In this document: in pieces, positions 6,004-7,358 of the stretch
Layout of the letters: each line of letters opens with the position of its first letter
Numbering within the stretch: position 1 is the stretch's first letter
Assembly (NCBI GenBank): GCA_003526465.1
Contig: DPWD01000084.1
Coordinates: 1 to 7,358, forward strand
DNA: 7,358 bases
Direction: 5' to 3'
From: Hyphomonadaceae bacterium
GTDB lineage: Bacteria > Pseudomonadota > Alphaproteobacteria > Caulobacterales > Aquidulcibacteraceae
Program-made: the position numbers and the translations under genes
Notes under the pieces: model-generated
Seen by the model: the letters and a program-made list of their open reading frames with translations, nothing else
What the model was told of the DNA's origin: nothing
Database searches by the model: none

Positions 6004-6039
6004 CCCCCTCCCCGCGAGGGGAGGGGGTAGGGGGTGGGG
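6004..6039. repeat. Palindromic C-run/G-run repeat at the carB break point
   Basis: CCCCCTCCCC (6004-6013) and GGGGAGGGGG (6018-6027) form a perfect 10-bp stem with loop GCGA, followed by TAGGGGGTGGGG. It is an inverted near copy of 3799-3836. It abuts the first possible start codon of the remaining carB half, and on that strand the G-run supplies a Shine-Dalgarno-like GGAGG. Confidence 0.8.
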
Positions 6040-6101
6040 CGAAACGCGGTATCCATGGACTGCGAGGCGGAGTTTCGAGTTCACTCTAGCCAGGAGAAAA
6101 T

Positions 6102-6707
6102 TTGTACAAGCCCACCTTGATCGTCTTGGCCAAGGCGCCGCGCATCGGTGTTGGAAAAACACGCCTCGCCGCCGAGCTTGGCCGCTCCGAGGCGTGGCGA
6201 ATCAATCGCGCGCTGCAGGCCCACACTATGCGCGTCGCGCGCGACTATCGTTGGCGGACACTGCTTTGCGTCACGCCGGACAGCGCTGTGCGCGAGCGTT
6301 TCGACGTTTGGCCAAGCGGTTTGCCGCGCATGAGGCAAGGTGCGGGCGATCTTGGCGTGCGTCTTGCGCGTGCGTTGGCAGGGAAACGGCGCGTTGCAAT
6401 CATCGGAACCGACTGCCCCAGCCTCACGCCTGCTCACCTCGTTCAGGCTTTCACGGCGCTGAAGCGCAAACCGTTCGTGCTGGGTCCCACGCATGACGGA
6501 GGCTTTTGGCTGCTGGCTGCACGCTCGGGCCGTGCGGCGGCGCGCGCCATGGACGGCGTGCGCTGGTCGAGCGCACATGCGGCCGCGGATGTATTGCGCA
6601 ACCTGGGTGCGGCGAACGTCGCGTTACTGCCGATGCTGCGCGATATCGATGTCGCGGCAGACTGGGCCGCCTACCGCTCCGCCAAGCGCGAATCGAGCGG
6701 CGTGTAG
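6102..6707 (+). CDS. TIGR04282-type transferase (DUF2064, nucleotidyl/glycosyltransferase-A fold)
   Basis: This 201-residue protein has an N-terminal nucleotide-binding segment [20 protein letters not shown] (7-26), then [11 protein letters not shown] (82-92), GTDCPSLTP (102-110) and [11 protein letters not shown] (128-138). These are the conserved blocks of the GT-A-like family annotated as TIGR04282 or 'rSAM/selenodomain-associated transferase 1', related to CofC and MobA nucleotidyltransferases. The real substrate of most members is unknown, so no reaction is claimed. The start is TTG at 6102: AGGAG at 6092-6096 lies 5 bases before it and no ATG fits the conserved N-terminus. The 3' end overlaps the convergent transglycosylase gene by 37 bases. 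No convincing promoter was found in the 62 bases between the repeat and the gene. Confidence 0.88.
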   Translation: MYKPTLIVLAKAPRIGVGKTRLAAELGRSEAWRINRALQAHTMRVARDYRWRTLLCVTPDSAVRERFDVWPSGLPRMRQGAGDLGVRLARALAGKRRVAIIGTDCPSLTPAHLVQAFTALKRKPFVLGPTHDGGFWLLAARSGRAAARAMDGVRWSSAHAAADVLRNLGAANVALLPMLRDIDVAADWAAYRSAKRESSGV

Positions 6708-7358
6708 AGCGCTGGGCCCCCGGAGGCCAGGCGATCCAGCTCCGGCGTCGGTTGTCCATAGCGTTTGCGGCAAAGCGCCATGTGCGACAGCGCACGCTCC
6801 GCATAGTCGCGGCTCTCCGCGCGCGGCATGGTTTCGAGCAGCAGCAGCGGATCGATGTCGGCGGGCTGGGTGTCGATCCAGCGTGAGAGCCAGCCGGGCC
6901 CGCCATTATAGGCGGCGAACACGCGGCCAAGATCGCCGTCGTTGTGAAATTCCTGCATCAGCCAGTGCACGTAGTCTTGGCCAAGGCGCATGTTGCGTCC
7001 CGGCTCGAAGAGTGCCGCCGGATTGCGCCGGTAATTGATCGAGCGGTCCATGTCGCGCGCGGTAGATGGCAGCAACTGCATCAAGCCGCGCGCGTTGGAG
7101 ACGCTGACTGCCTTGGGGTTGAAGTGGCTCTCTTGTCGCACGATCGCGTACAACAAGGCGCGGTCGAGCGAAAAGCCGTCGTCGGGCTCGAACGTGGTGG
7201 TCGGGCAGAAACCGGCCGCGGCTTCCGGGCCGCCATATTCGGCCGCGCGCACCTGCGCGCTCGGCGCAGCAAGCGCGATCGCCAGCGCCAAGAAGTTTGC
7301 GTCGTCGCTAGACGCCAAGTCGGCGTGCAATCGGCGCAATTCGCTCTCCACTTCCGAG
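6671..7358 (-). CDS. Soluble lytic murein transglycosylase, C-terminal part (runs off right edge)
   Basis: The last 228 residues of a leftward gene are present and the frame is open to the window edge. A GTG at 7351 is possible but is probably internal, because Slt-type enzymes normally carry several hundred residues before the catalytic domain. Numbered from that GTG, the lysozyme-like SLT domain spans about 60-180. It has the catalytic glutamate in AIVRQESHFNPKA (Glu74), then NARGLMQLLPSTA (86-98), AAYNGGPG (146-153) and LLETMPRAESRDYAERAL (171-188). Such enzymes cut peptidoglycan between MurNAc and GlcNAc, forming 1,6-anhydro ends, in the periplasm. The signal peptide would be outside the window. 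The stop at 6671 lies inside the end of the convergent transferase gene, so the two 3' ends overlap and leave no room for a terminator between them. Confidence 0.92.
   Translation of the reverse strand, partial: SEVESELRRLHADLASSDDANFLALAIALAAPSAQVRAAEYGGPEAAAGFCPTTTFEPDDGFSLDRALLYAIVRQESHFNPKAVSVSNARGLMQLLPSTARDMDRSINYRRNPAALFEPGRNMRLGQDYVHWLMQEFHNDGDLGRVFAAYNGGPGWLSRWIDTQPADIDPLLLLETMPRAESRDYAERALSHMALCRKRYGQPTPELDRLASGGPALYTPLDSRLAER

Noticed and set aside
6004..6162. An in-frame 53-codon upstream extension of the carB half to 6162.
   Set aside because: It translates the repeat and the antisense of the transferase start, with no CarB similarity, so it is not taken as part of the protein.

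Overview
This is a GC-rich chromosomal window, most likely from an alphaproteobacterium and probably a relative of Caulobacterales or Hyphomonadaceae. That placement is inferred from the wording of GreA and CarB, from the carB-then-greA gene order, and from the many palindromic C-run/G-run intergenic repeats. No search could be run. The window splits into an accessory left half (about 1-3854) and a core-gene right half (about 3855-7358), and nearly every junction between the parts is marked by a dispersed repeat.

Left half. The left edge holds what may be the first codons of a leftward membrane-protein gene, then a repeat-filled gap (72-327). A leftward two-gene operon follows: an 80-residue HTH-like protein (DUF6471 type) and, overlapping it by 23 bases, a 305-residue protein with two membrane segments. 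Divergent from these is an intact IS1595-family (ISXO2-like) DDE transposase. The divergent genes share an 85-base control region with fully overlapping -35 boxes and a near-perfect 22-base palindrome, and the transposase appears to start as a leaderless message. Downstream of the transposase is a 194-base, strongly structured gap (a terminator-like hairpin, a long imperfect hairpin, and a small hairpin over the next ribosome binding site). This leads to a 98-residue protein of unknown function. A leftward coiled-coil plus winged-helix protein ends this half. An exact 26-base sequence occurs in inverted orientation on either side of the whole block (246-271 and 3628-3653).

Right half. greA (transcript cleavage factor) and the C-terminal half of carB (carbamoyl-phosphate synthase large subunit) lie leftward as an operon. 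carB is only half present. Reading upstream, recognisable CarB sequence stops exactly in the linker before the second synthetase unit and gives way to a palindromic repeat (6004-6039), a near copy of which lies inverted on the far side of greA (3799-3836). The N-terminal half is not in the window. Beyond the repeat are a rightward TIGR04282-type nucleotide/glycosyl-transferase gene with a TTG start and, convergent and overlapping it by 37 bases, the C-terminal part of a soluble lytic transglycosylase that runs off the right edge.

The most interesting points are the half-length carB at a repeat junction, the compact divergent promoter/operator between a DUF6471 gene and a transposase, and the structured leader before the 98-residue gene. 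I saw no tRNA, rRNA or CRISPR array.
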